Notes under the pieces: model-generated
Told to the model about the DNA's origin: nothing
Seen by the model: only the letters and a program-made list of their open reading frames with translations
Database searches by the model: none
Assembly (NCBI GenBank): GCA_025403435.1
Contig: CM046340.1
Coordinates: 15,072,091 to 15,136,090, forward strand
DNA length: 64,000 nucleotides
Origin: Artocarpus heterophyllus
Taxonomy: Eukaryota; Streptophyta; Magnoliopsida; Rosales; Moraceae
Direction of reading: 5' to 3'
Part shown: piece by piece, positions 1 to 10,274 of the stretch
Position numbering within the stretch: position 1 is the stretch's first letter
How the letters are laid out: each line of letters opens with the position of its first letter
Made by a program: the position numbers and the translations under genes

Positions 1-730
1 CACTGTACAAGAATCGATTTGGTGAGGACTCGGGGCTTGATGTCCCCTCACCGGAACACCCTTGGAATGTTTATAGGGTCATCAAGTGCGCCCATTTGGG
101 TTTGATGAGTTGAGTGATACTCTATTTAACATGGATACCTAGGAACAATGATGATTGGTAATATTTGTATAAATGTGTAATTATGACACTTGGTAATGAT
201 TAACTACGGTATCCATAAGATGTGATCATAATAAACCTCATAATCTGGAATATGATGTAACTTACTAACCATGCAGGTTTTAATGTGGTAATGATAAAAA
301 CCTAAAGGTGAGTAATGGCTTTCTCTACTGAGCATAGTGTCGCTCATTCCCTTATATTTTTATCTTTTCAGGACTCACTAAGTGTGAGGTGGCTACGAGA
401 AATATAGTTGAGGAAGTGATGTAGCTATATTACATTGGGACTGCTTCAATTGTTGAGAATGTTCTTCATGATAATGTAAGCATCAATTGTTACTTTCTGT
501 GACTGTATTACAATGTGTTGAGGGTTAAAATGATGATGACAACAGTTTATATTATTAAATTTAATGTGCTACATTAAAACTGTGGTTTATTTGTCGTTTA
601 TATTTTTATTTTTAAGTTGAGAGTTTTCATTTAAGTCCAGGGCAAATTTTATTTTTAAGGTTTTACTTTTATTATTTATTTTTATTTTATCTCATTAAAA
701 ACTGTTAACCCCCATATAGGGGGCGTTACA
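1..730 (+). mobile_element. 3' part of an LTR of the gene-carrying retrotransposon family (cut by window edge)
   Basis: The sequence runs collinear with the last ~720 bases of the LTRs of elements A, B and C and ends with the same terminus, GGGGGCGTTACA, at 730. It starts in the middle of the LTR (equivalent to about 5290 in element A), so about 1.2 kb lies upstream of the window. No primer-binding site follows base 730, so this is a solo LTR or a 3' LTR. The rest of the element cannot be seen. Confidence 0.85.
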
Positions 731-1101
731 ATCTAAGACCTAGTTGGCCGTAACCTTCTTGGACTCTTCGTCTAAGACCTGGTCAGCCGTAGCCTGGACC
801 TAGTCTTCTCTAGTCGGCCGTAACTTTCTTAGACTTGGTTGAACTCTTTGTCGTAGACTTGAGGTCTCCTTATTGGTTATAGCCTTCTTGGACTCTTCGT
901 CCAGGACTTGGTCTATCGTAGCCTCAACCTGGTCTTCTCTGGTCAACCGTAACCTTTTTGGACCTGGTCGGACTCTTCGCCCTAGACCTAAGGTCTCCTT
1001 ATTGATCGTAGCCTTCTTGGACTCTTCGTCTGGGACCTGGTTGGCCATAGCCTAGACCTGGTCTTCTTTAGTTGGCTGTAACCTTTTTGGACCTAGTCGG
1101 A
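731..1101. repeat. 129-bp tandem repeat, about 2.9 units
   Basis: The motif GGACTCTTCG recurs at 761, 890 and 1019, an exact 129-base spacing. The surrounding sequence (CCTTCTTGGACTCTTCG, ACCTGGTC, GGTCTCCTTATTG and similar) repeats with moderate divergence. Because 129 is a multiple of three, a short minus-strand frame stays open through it, but it resembles no known protein. GC content is higher than in the neighbours. Confidence 0.8.
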
Positions 1102-1474
1102 TAGTAGTGGATCATACCTAAAGACCACCATATGGCACTATCTTAGCCCTCCGTTGGGCAATGCTCCTTCTCCGGAGATCGTGACACCTGTCTCTGGACA
1201 CCAGGGTCACGAGCCAAACCCGTCAACACCCGGATCCAAGCTAAACTCTATAAATAGGAGCATCAACTCCACCACAAAGGGAGGAGCATTCTTCCCTTGA
1301 CTACTCTGCCCGTCCCTTAACTCTTCCCGGTCGCAACACCTGCCTTGAGCGTCAGAGAGCCCTTGTTTATTTCCTAACCAGTTTCCTCCTTGCCTCTGAA
1401 GCATCCCTCCTCTTGTTGCAAGTCTGCCCGAGCAGGGAAGAGCCGTGCACCATGTGTAGCTACGCTTGGTGTTG
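1102..1474 (+). other. GC-richer fragment with TATA box, probable LTR or promoter remnant
   Basis: A good TATA box, TATAAATA, lies at 1249-1256. It is followed by a C-rich leader-like stretch (CTACTCTGCCCGTCCC, CCTTGCCTCTGAAGC). This arrangement is common in the U3/R part of plant LTRs. Neither LTR boundary nor a coding region could be placed, so the identity is uncertain. Confidence 0.35.
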
Positions 1475-2135
1475 TGTTGGAAAAATAGTACGCAGTAGAA
1501 TTTTAAAATTTTTTATATTCGGGTATTTTCCAAAATACAAGTTTGACGCATTATATGCATAAATTAACTAGATCTTTCTAACCTTTGAATGCCAAAGAAC
1601 TCCCGCAATCAGTGAAGAGAAGTAACGTTCTAGAAGAGCCTCGACCAACTGGTCTTCTTTGCTATTCTCTATCCATGATTGAAGTGAATGTGGGCTCACG
1701 TCGTTCAGCTTTTCCCAGGTGACTCTCTTTCCAACCAATTGAGAAATACTCAAAGCTATATTTTGTGATTTATAAATGATAGCTCTTCGGGAGTTTCAGA
1801 GTCTCACTCTAGATTTCTCAACTGATCTAAATAATAAAGAGACCCACTCCCCTTTTTATAGAGGTTGGGCTTAGGAGTCAGTCCTTATTAAATAAGGCCT
1901 CAAAAATTCAAATCAGAATCAAATCAAGATCAATATCTGATAAAATCCCCGTAGAAACATGTGATCCTTTTATCGATCAGTCGGTAGGCCAAACTGGCAG
2001 ATCGGCCTGTCAAACCTCCTCAATCGACAGGCCGAATTTAAAGATCAACCTACCGAACCTCCGATAAAAGATCTCTGCGAATCTTTATTTCTCACCCAAA
2101 ATTCTTAAGATAAAGCATCAGTTTTAATTCCAACA
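1475..2135 (-). mobile_element. probable solitary LTR, copia-like (661 bp)
   Basis: The segment begins TGTTGGAAAAAT and ends ATTCCAACA, the TGTTGG...CCAACA terminal inverted repeat typical of many plant copia LTRs. On the minus strand a TATA box (TATAAAAAGG, reverse of 1851-1860) sits near the middle, which sets the orientation. No primer-binding site or internal region is attached. The flanking pentamers (TGTTG before, ACCCA after) do not match, so no target duplication is preserved and the boundary call is tentative. Confidence 0.5.
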
Positions 2136-4042
2136 ACCCAGTAGAGAGTTATTTGATTATATAATTACATGATAGGCGTTGAATGTATAACCGTTAGAAG
2201 TAATTACACAAACAGTCCCTTCAAGTCTAAAATTGCTATTTATACACAATATTACAAAAGTATTTAAGTTTTAAAAATATAGGAGTTATGACACCGGTTA
2301 TACCTTATTTTACATTTTGGCTATATTTTTGAATAGTTGACGTCCCCCTCTTTTCACCACAATTAATAATTTTGTAATTGTCTTAATTATTGCATAGATA
2401 TCTGTGTAAGAGGATCATACACAAAATAATTTTGTATGCGCGTTGTATCACTTGTATACATCATAAAAGATCTGACCATATCAACGACATAATATCAATC
2501 AATCCCTTAAAGAATATATCCCTTAAAAATCCATATCAATCGAGTATTTTTATTTTCAACTGTGTTTTATTTGTTTCGATCCCATTAATTTCTGTTTAAA
2601 AATCATATCAGACACGTGATTTTGAATTTTTTATTTCCCTCCCATCCATTTTTTGAGCATCATCTGTCTTTTTTTTTCTTCTTTTTAGCCAGTAGTTGGT
2701 TTGGCAGTACGTTCTTTTCATCCTTCGTTTATTTTAGTAGATTTTTCATTTGTATGCTGTTATTTTATTAGATAAGTTTATTGACATCTTCTATTTTGTT
2801 ATTCGTACACCTTTTTTAATAAAATTTCTTATTACTATATTACCGATTAATAAAATTACTTTGAAGGACAAAAAATACTTAAAAAAATATTCATTACACA
2901 CCCCATCTTAAGAAAACTTGTTCCCTTTAAAAAAATTATTGTGCCCTACTTTTAAAAAAAGGGAGATAGATTCCAATATTACATAGTCTTAAAAAAAACG
3001 TGTTATTTATTTCTTCTTTAATTTTTTCATTTAATTTTAATGATTTCATATAAAGAAATTGTATAAACTCTGCTTCTAAAAAAATTATATAAACTGTGCA
3101 AGGAAGAAATCAATTGTATAGTTTGATAGAAAGAAAAAAAAAACATACAAAGAGAAACTATCGTTTAATAAATAGAAAAAGTATCAATTCTATCAAAAGT
3201 ATGGCTTGATTTACACCGATTGTTTGATTTATAAATAACGAGCCTACGTCATTTAAGAGTCATGTCTCTAACATACCGGTGTGTGTACATCATCAAATCA
3301 GGATATCACTATTTGATACATCAAAAGACACAAGTCAAGAATACGAACCCATTAGTCATTTCAGGATTAAGACACAGTACATATGATTGTCTGAAATGAA
3401 TTGATTTAAACAAACAAAATTATTAATCAAATTAATTTAACTTTTTGTTCCGATCCAATATATCATCACCTATGATAATATACTAATGTTTCTACTCATT
3501 GAATTATACTCCAATGACCAAGACAAGCCATCTCTCATTAGGAATATAGATAACATAATAATTTTAGTATGAATAAAGCGTCCAACTTTGTTCCCTCGAT
3601 TGTGGATCTTATCATTTAGACCATCACCTTTAAGATTCATGTCTTCCACAGTCTCAAACTTTTATTTACTTATCATACATTCAACAAAAATGAACATAAA
3701 AAGGACAACATTTGGTATATGAATAATTAATAAACTCTTTATTGATAAAATGTCTCCAAAAACTTATTATAACATTTTAGTCCATAGAGCACCATGTCTA
3801 ACAGATGAGACCTCTTTCAGGCGAGATCTCTTTAAAGCGCAACCTCTTAGAGGGAGAACTGTTTAAGACATGACCTTTTTAAGGTTGCGACCTATTTGAT
3901 GTGATCCTGAGAGTAATCTTTTAAGTTCCAATCAGCCTTGAGTTGGAAATTATTAATGATATCAAGATCCTTAAGCTAATAATTGCTCATGGAATAACGA
4001 ATTAAATTAATCTCAAAGCTAACAGCTTGAGACTTGTCGACT
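2136..4042. other. AT-rich intergenic DNA, nothing recognised
   Basis: Long A/T runs and only short chance reading frames (the longest about 69 codons, unlike any known protein). No RNA gene, LTR end or clear terminal inverted repeat was found. The stretch 3790-3900 is somewhat GC-richer, with short loose repeats of a GAGACCTCTTT/GCGACCTATTT type. Confidence 0.6.
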
Positions 4043-4047
4043 GAAAA
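4043..4047. repeat. 5-bp target site duplication of element A, left copy (GAAAA)
   Basis: GAAAA directly precedes the left LTR and is found again at 12240-12244 directly after the right LTR. This is the 5-bp duplication expected from integrase-mediated insertion. Confidence 0.93.
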
Positions 4048-6012
4048 TGTGACACCCGTTATTCTCCTAACGGGTATTGAGGTAATTAAATTAATTTTTA
4101 ATGTATAAAAAAAAAATTGCTTCATTTAAATTTATTTTATAATATTTATGTTTATCTATTTTTAAATTTTCTAAAATTCTCCTATATTTATTTAGTATGA
4201 TTACTAAAAAGCCTTAGAACTTCTAATAAATCTCAAAAATGTCATATTGGCATTATGTGTGTTAAAGTCTTTAGATGAGACATAAGGATATCTTTTCCAA
4301 CTACTCTTGACCCTCATTTTCTTTATTTCCTCCGTGACATGCTTCAACATGTCTCCTCTATAATTGTTTCTATCACTTCTCTTCAAAGACTTCATCTTTT
4401 CTTCCTTTCTCTTCCACGGTTCCCACACTCTTCTTCTCATTTCTTTGCTGAAGCAAAATACTTAGAGAACTTCTTCAAGGCAGCCATAAAAATCAGCCAC
4501 CATCACCTCCATTTGAGCAAGAATTTCAGTCATACCGAAGTAAAGGAACCTGTTTTGAAACCATTTCAAGCTTCCAACTAACCATAATCCGAGGTTAGAA
4601 TCTTATGAACAAATTTAGTCTTTCATTTATAAATTTTCTTTTATACTAAAGGATTATTCAAATTTGCGTTCTTAAACCTAAGTATATGTTTGTTGCTATT
4701 TTGGAGCATATGTATGAAGTCTAAGTGTATATGCCCTAGACAGAAAATTTATATTGTTAAACTTTATAATACCTCTATGGGCAGTGGTTATTTCTTGAAA
4801 TTCTAAGATTAAATTAAAATAAATTTTATGAATGTAGTTGTATGTTGTGCTTTAGTTTTAATTGTCCTTATGCACGCCTTAGGATCAAGGGAGTATGGAG
4901 CTAACGTTAATTGATTCCAGGATTAAGAGACTGTTGATAAGCTTAAAAGGTAGGGATTCTATTACTCATCTTTTGTAAGGTTTTTATAGAATTAAAATTG
5001 ATTGTTTTGCCGCAATATATATATCTATGTTGAACTGATATTATATGAGTATCACATATGAAACTATGACATGGACTCGTCTTGTATTGTACGGCGAGGA
5101 ACATAATGAATTGACACATGTTATAAATTGAGAAGCATGGTTAGGAAAATTAACTCTATTAATAATGATTTAATATAGAGAAATTGTGAGACATGAAAAG
5201 GGCGACGGTTACGTCCTTGGGCATGAATACCCAAAAAGGTAAAATAGGGGGAAGGTGATGACGCTTCCTTGGGTTGAAAGTCCCAGAACACACTGTACAG
5301 GAATTGATTTGGTGAGGACTCGGGGCTTGATGTCCCCTCACCGGAACACCCTTGGAATGTTTATAGGGTGATCAAGTGCGCCCATTTGGGTCTTGATGAG
5401 TTGAGTGATACTCAATTTAACATGGATACCTAGGAACAATGATGATTGATAATATTTATATAAATGTGTAATTATGACACTTGGTAATGATTAACTACGG
5501 TATCCATAAGATGTGATCATAATAAACCTCATAATCTGGAATATGATGTAACTTACTAACCATGCAGATTTTAATGTGGTAATGATAGAGGTGAGTAATG
5601 GCTTTCTCTACTGAGCATAGTGTTGCTCATTCCCTTATGTTTATATCTTTTCAGGACTCACTAAGTGTGAGGTGGCTACGAGAAATATAGTTGAGGAAGT
5701 GATGTAACTATATTACATTGGGACTGCTTCAATCGTTGAGAATGTTCTTCATGATAATGTAAGCATCAATTGTTACTTTCTGTGACTGTATTACAATGTG
5801 TTGAGGGTTAAAATGATGATGACAACAGTTTATATTATTAAATTTAAGGTGCTACATTAAAACTGTGGTTTATTTGTCGTTTATATTTTTATTTTTGAGT
5901 TGAGAGTTTTCATTTAAGTCCCGGGTAAATTTTATTTTTAAGGTTTTACTTTTATTATTTATTTTTATTTTATCTCATTAAAAACTGTTAACCCCCATAT
6001 AGGGGCGTTACA
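4048..6012 (+). repeat. 5' LTR of element A
   Basis: Starts TGTGACACCCGTTATT and ends GGGGCGTTACA (TG...CA termini), 1965 bp. It is AT-rich, with a 5' module (about 4048-4878) that is absent from element C and replaced there by a GC-rich module. From about 4879 onward it is shared with all the family LTRs. The antisense 78-codon frame at 4204-4440 recurs only because the LTR is repeated. Confidence 0.95.
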
Positions 6013-6019
6013 GAATTTT

Positions 6020-6031
6020 TGGTATCAGAGC
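6020..6031 (+). other. Primer-binding site of element A, initiator tRNA-Met
   Basis: TGGTATCAGAGC lies 7 bases after the LTR end. It is complementary to the 3' end of plant initiator tRNA-Met, the usual primer for minus-strand synthesis in plant LTR elements. The following AACCTAGGG leader is shared with elements B, C and X. Confidence 0.93.
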
Positions 6032-7501
6032 CTAGGTTCGGTTAACCTAGGGAGTGTAGCACCACTTTAAAAAAATATATTTTTGAGATGGTTTTGAAGC
6101 TGAATTTTCATTGTCATCATCAAAATGAACCTTCACATTGATTTATACAGTCTAGAAGGATGTAACATGGAAAGGCCATAGAATGAAAATATCAATAGTT
6201 ATATGAGTACAATAATTATATAGAAGGAAAGTATTAATAGTTATAAGGGAATGATAATTATATGGAATGAGTTTATAAGTAGATTGCTTATGAGAGATTT
6301 GTATAATATTTGGATCTATAAGCATATCTAATTCGTATAAACGATGAGAAATTCGTGTAGATACGAGGATTTAATAGCCTTTTGTCTCGTGAAAGACAAT
6401 AAGAAATATAAGGCTTGATTTATTGATTTTAAAGTTTGACATAGATATGCCAAATTTTTCGTAATTGATTCAAACCTAAGTAATGATTATGTGTGGATTC
6501 GATGGAGCACATAAGTGTCAATATCTTTTCTTAAAAGTTCTATATATTTGAGGAATATGATATAAGTTGGGAATCATGGTATTGAATCTTGAGAGAGATA
6601 AATGTTAGACTTTTGGTCTGTTGAGACTGTGTAAAGTCTAGAATGCATGAATCTCAAAATTGGAATATTTTGTTACGTACATTGTATTTAAGTGTATCAG
6701 TGAATCCTTTGGTTACCTAAGGTTTTGTTATATGAGGAAATTATATATTGTATGAGTAGAATTGTGGGGATTGTAGATGTTCTTAAGTAGTAACATCTAG
6801 TGTCTTTGTTCATTGATATGGTCTACGTTGGAAGACGTAAATCGTATTGATTTCAAGGTTAGTCACATTCTAAACCCTTGGTAGTAATGATGATGAATCC
6901 ATTGATAGATGTTGAGTATTAGGAATAACATATGCGTGTATGCATTGTTCAATAAGGTTTTGATTAAAACAAAATTATTTGAGTTGCTAGAAGATTATGT
7001 TGTTATGAAATGATTTTAAATATCATTCAGGAAGATCCTTGTTGTCGTTAAATTAGATTTGTTGTTTATAGTTAACTTTATCTATGGTGGGCTTTAAATT
7101 GGGTTTAAGATTTATACAAATTGGTTTTCAATTTTATGTTTGTTATTTAACTCGTTCCAAATGTGTTAAGGCCCGAAACAACCTGACCATTTTCAACTTA
7201 GAACATTTGGGCCTAGTTCAAATCTTAAATCAGTTTGATTCACACTGTCTCTCCCACGTGGTCTCTATACGTGTCATATACAGTGGTTTAATTATTGTTT
7301 ACATATACGTTTACTGTGCATAAGAGCTTATTTCTCCGAGTTCACTTTTTCTCTCTTAATTTGTTATTTTCTCTCTAAATCGCAAATCCTCTTCTTTTTC
7401 ACTAGAAATTCTTCTTTTCCTCTAAAAGAAGAAGGAATTCTAGGATTCTGCAATTTACTATCTTAATTTTTCCTTTCTATTTACTCTTCTTTCATCTCAT
7501 C
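6032..7501 (+). other. Element A internal leader, non-coding
   Basis: About 1.47 kb without a convincing ORF. The last 420 bases look like a plant gene upstream region: a CACGTG G-box near 7255, then a long CT-rich stretch from about 7330 to the ATG at 7502 (CTTTTTCTCTC, TTCTCTCTAAATC). The same layout is kept in elements B and C. An internal promoter captured with the cargo is possible but unproven. Confidence 0.5.
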
Positions 7502-8023
7502 ATGGACCCAAAGTACCAACACATGAGAAAGTATTTCTCATCACTCTCCCAAAAGATTCTCAGAAAGAAATACAAGGCTAGAATTACTCGGTTGTGGATT
7601 CTTATGCATTTTGGCATCCCTTGTGATGTGAGAATGTTGATAGAGGGGAAAATCCGTCCGAGTGACTTTAGTCAAGATGTCGGTTTACCAGGAACAGGTA
7701 CCAGTCGTAGTACAATGAAAAGAAGAGCTCGTGCCATCGTGGTCACTTGTAACAAATGTGGAAGACAAAATTGTAACGGTAAATGTACTTCACCTGGTTA
7801 TATGTCAACGAATAGAGAGGATAAAATAAGGTTTTGTAGGGATGGACTTTCAAAGGAGAACTTGGATAGCATCCATCCTCCTCTTCACGGTCACCCTAGT
7901 GGATATGTTCAAGGAGCTATTTTTAAACTCTGGCCTAAATTTTATACAGAAAGACAACGCCTCAGGAATATGGTATTTCTAGATCCTGTTTGTCAAGCCA
8001 TAAGAAAACTGGATGGGGAATAA
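7502..8023 (+). CDS. 173-aa basic Cys-rich (zinc-binding-like) protein, cargo of element A
   Basis: The protein is small and basic. Residues 73-77 are KRRAR, followed by four clustered cysteines (83, 86, 91, 95; C-x2-C-x4-C-x3-C) that could bind one zinc. Ahead of them is a Gly/Ser-rich turn (about 61-70). No signal peptide or membrane segment is visible. The order Gly/Ser turn, basic patch with Arg-Arg-Ala, then two Cys pairs recalls the small nucleic-acid-binding proteins of carlaviruses and other Betaflexiviridae (Carla_C4 family). This is a pattern match by eye, not a search result. It is not a retroviral CCHC knuckle and not part of gag. The ATG follows a CT-rich leader. The same ORF is intact in elements B (31171-31692) and C (56513-57034). 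Against C it shows 6 amino-acid changes and 7 silent ones, with all four clustered Cys kept. Function is unknown; RNA or DNA binding is an inference. Confidence 0.7.
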   Translation: MDPKYQHMRKYFSSLSQKILRKKYKARITRLWILMHFGIPCDVRMLIEGKIRPSDFSQDVGLPGTGTSRSTMKRRARAIVVTCNKCGRQNCNGKCTSPGYMSTNREDKIRFCRDGLSKENLDSIHPPLHGHPSGYVQGAIFKLWPKFYTERQRLRNMVFLDPVCQAIRKLDGE

Positions 8024-8669
8024 GTCATCGCTCTATAAAGGTTATTTAGTCTTTACTTATTTGAAGCAGTTTTAGCTGATGTTCAACAGTTTGTGTTTTT
8101 CTTTTACTCAGAATATTTGCTTTTGTGTTTGAAATAATTGTGATTATTAGATTGATACAGTAAGTGTTAATATCTTATTTAATTTATGATTTTCTTAAAT
8201 ATATATATATAATAAAATATATTATCTTATCAGACACGTTACATACGGTATAGTAATATGTTTGAATTTTGAAAAGCTTATCCAGATATTTCAAGATTTG
8301 TGTCTCAAATTTCAAAAAGTTCTACAGTATTTGTCGTTTATATTAAATTTCTAGACTTGGTGTATATTTGTCAAAAAGTCTACAGTTGTGTCATGAGGGT
8401 CTTCTGTCGAATTGTTCTCAATTGTCAAAAGTTATACAATTAGAGTCTAATCTTTTTCAAAAAGTGAATCAGATTTTCTGTAAACTATCAATCACCTTAT
8501 CTTACTTTCTTATCCGCACAAGATTTTGTTTAAATCTTTGGATTACCTTTTCATTACCTACTCGTCTATCTCTTTAGCCCTTTTTGTATATTTCTCATCT
8601 TTAAAATCTCATGTAGAACCCGAAGTCTAAGTGGAGCAGACATTAAGCAACCACTTCTATAAACCAAAT
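8024..8669 (+). other. Spacer between the two cargo ORFs of element A
   Basis: About 650 AT-rich bases. A TATAAAG motif sits just after the first stop (about 8032) and a short (AT)n run near 8200. A 69-codon frame at 8368-8577 has no recognisable motif and is not open in copy C. No intron joining the two ORFs is apparent. Confidence 0.5.
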
Positions 8670-9320
8670 ATGTCTACCTCCCAGTCCACGAAGAAAATAA
8701 AGAATGTTTGTGTCTTTTGTGGTTCCAGCCTTGGAAAAGATAAAGCTTATTTAGAAGCTGCAAATCACTTAGGGCAAGTCCTAGCACGCAAGAAGATTAA
8801 CATAATCTATGGGGGTGGTAGTATAAAAATGATGGTAAATATGGCACTAGCAGCTAGGTCTAGCGACGCTACTGATGTAAGAATTTGGTCTCATATTCCA
8901 GTTGAAGGAAACCTTTGTAAGGAAGCCATAGGTAAGGGAGAAGGAGTCAGGAGTATCCCTAGAAATTTTAAAGACATAATCTATAATTCTGATGCTTTTA
9001 TAGCATTACCTGGTGGTCTAGGTACTCTTGAGGAAATATTTATAGTTGCTTGTGGGCAATTGTTGGGCTTTTATTCCAAACCTTTGGGACTGCTGAACGT
9101 AAAGGGTTTTTATGACGGTCTTTTGAAATTTCTAGATTACGCTGTGGAAGAAAACATCACTACAGAATCGGAGAGACAAATCTTTGTCACTGCTTCAACA
9201 GCTGAGGAATTGATAGATAAAATGCAAATCATACATCCAGAATCCGACACTGCAACATCCAAGCTTGAATGGGAAAGGGAAAGCCGGGAGCGGCCAATTG
9301 ATTTGAATCTCCATCTGTAA
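8670..9320 (+). CDS. LOG-family protein (cytokinin riboside 5'-monophosphate phosphoribohydrolase-like), cargo of element A
   Basis: A 216-aa protein, about the size of plant LOG enzymes, which release active cytokinin bases from their ribotides in the cytosol and nucleus. Visible family features are the N-terminal VCVFCGSSLGKD, the Rossmann-fold YGGGS loop, the signature PGGLGTLEE (about residues 125-133), and the downstream KPLGLLN and EELI segments. The protein is not a standard LOG: the usual basic motif before the signature (R-K-x-x-M) is replaced by NFKDIIYNSDAF, and the GGGSxGLMG loop reads GGGSIKMM. Activity is therefore uncertain. An upstream in-frame ATG at 8631 would add 13 residues, but that stretch is not kept in copy C, so 8670 was chosen. 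It has no introns, consistent with capture through an RNA. Confidence 0.87.
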   Translation: MSTSQSTKKIKNVCVFCGSSLGKDKAYLEAANHLGQVLARKKINIIYGGGSIKMMVNMALAARSSDATDVRIWSHIPVEGNLCKEAIGKGEGVRSIPRNFKDIIYNSDAFIALPGGLGTLEEIFIVACGQLLGFYSKPLGLLNVKGFYDGLLKFLDYAVEENITTESERQIFVTASTAEELIDKMQIIHPESDTATSKLEWERESRERPIDLNLHL

Positions 9321-10262
9321 TCTTTTTGTTTTATCTTTAGCATGTAGGCATGTGTGTCCGTATTTCGTGTGTTACGAATAACCGTTTGCCTTGTATTCTG
9401 TGTTTCTTGTGGTACGTTGTTGTTCAATCTTTTAGATTCATTGAGCCTAATGCCGGGATGGCTGAATACGGAGTACTTGATGCTCTCGAAACGCATCCTT
9501 CTTAAGGTCCGATCTTTTGTTTATCGATGTTTTTGTATCCTCTAAGCATGCATGATATGGATAGCTGGTATACGGAGTGCCTTGTACTCTCGAAACGTAT
9601 CCGTATTATGTTTGTAATGTGTAATATTCTGTTAATATTATGTGGAAGTACCAGAGTCAGTTATGGGGATATTCCATATGAAATATGAGTATATTATTTG
9701 GGTTGAATGTTTGTGTCATGAGGATAGCTGTTTAATGAAAAATATGTCGGGTATGTTTGCAACTCTGAGATTCCGTTTAATATCTCTATGAGTAAGTTTA
9801 ATGTATAGTTTTGAATAAAAGTGTTTGTGATATATGTTTTATGATTATGTTTTAGTTTATTAGTTGAGGTATGAAATCAAATATATTTGACTTTTCTTTA
9901 CTCAAAAAGGAAAAGGAACCTAAAGATGAAGTATATAAAATTTCTCTGGCAATCTCCTTAAATGTGATTGTAAATCACAGTCCATGGACAATGAAGAACT
10001 GGAATCATGGTATGGTAAATATGTATGCCTGATCAGATTCTTAGACTATTATACGGTGTTATAAGTTGAAACTTGTCAGAAATACTCTCATTGAGGGATT
10101 TAGGAGTAAGATTTATTATGCAAGTAAATAAGTGGAGATACGATAACTTAAATTTGGAGGACAAACAACATTAACGGTTTAGATTCAGAATTGGAATCAT
10201 AGTGGAATCATAATTTTTACTAGTATTGCTAGAATTGAAATTTCGAGGACGAAATTTCTTTT
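9321..10262 (+). other. Element A 3' internal region, non-coding
   Basis: About 940 bases after the LOG stop. It contains two imperfect direct repeats of TACGGAGTxCTTG...CTCTCGAAACG, starting near 9467 and 9571 (104 bases apart), also kept in B and C. It ends in GAAATTTCGAGGACGAAATTTC, a motif also found just before the polypurine tract of chromovirus X. Frames antisense to the LOG gene here are shadows. Confidence 0.6.
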
Positions 10263-10274
10263 AGGGGGTAGAGC
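10263..10274 (+). other. Polypurine tract of element A
   Basis: AGGGGGTAGAGC directly abuts the 3' LTR. This is the expected position and composition for the plus-strand primer. Confidence 0.85.

Noticed and set aside
4204..4440. 78-codon basic frame antisense in the LTRs of A and B
   Set aside because: It lies in the LTR module that is absent from C, has low complexity (Lys/Arg rich) and overlaps another frame on the opposite strand. It is probably chance.
8631..8669. Upstream ATG adding 13 residues to the LOG proteins of A and B
   Set aside because: The same stretch in C is altered and lacks an in-frame ATG, while similarity to LOG begins after the second Met.
7502..9320. Reading the two cargo ORFs as an integrated plant virus
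   Set aside because: No viral replicase, movement or coat protein sequence is present. The ORFs are bounded by the LTR element's own PBS and PPT, and LOG is a cellular gene family. Capture by a retrotransposon fits better.
9137..9496. 119-codon frame antisense to the LOG ORF, repeated at 29699-30058 and 58137-58496
   Set aside because: It mirrors the LOG coding strand and recurs only because the element is repeated. It shows no motif of its own.
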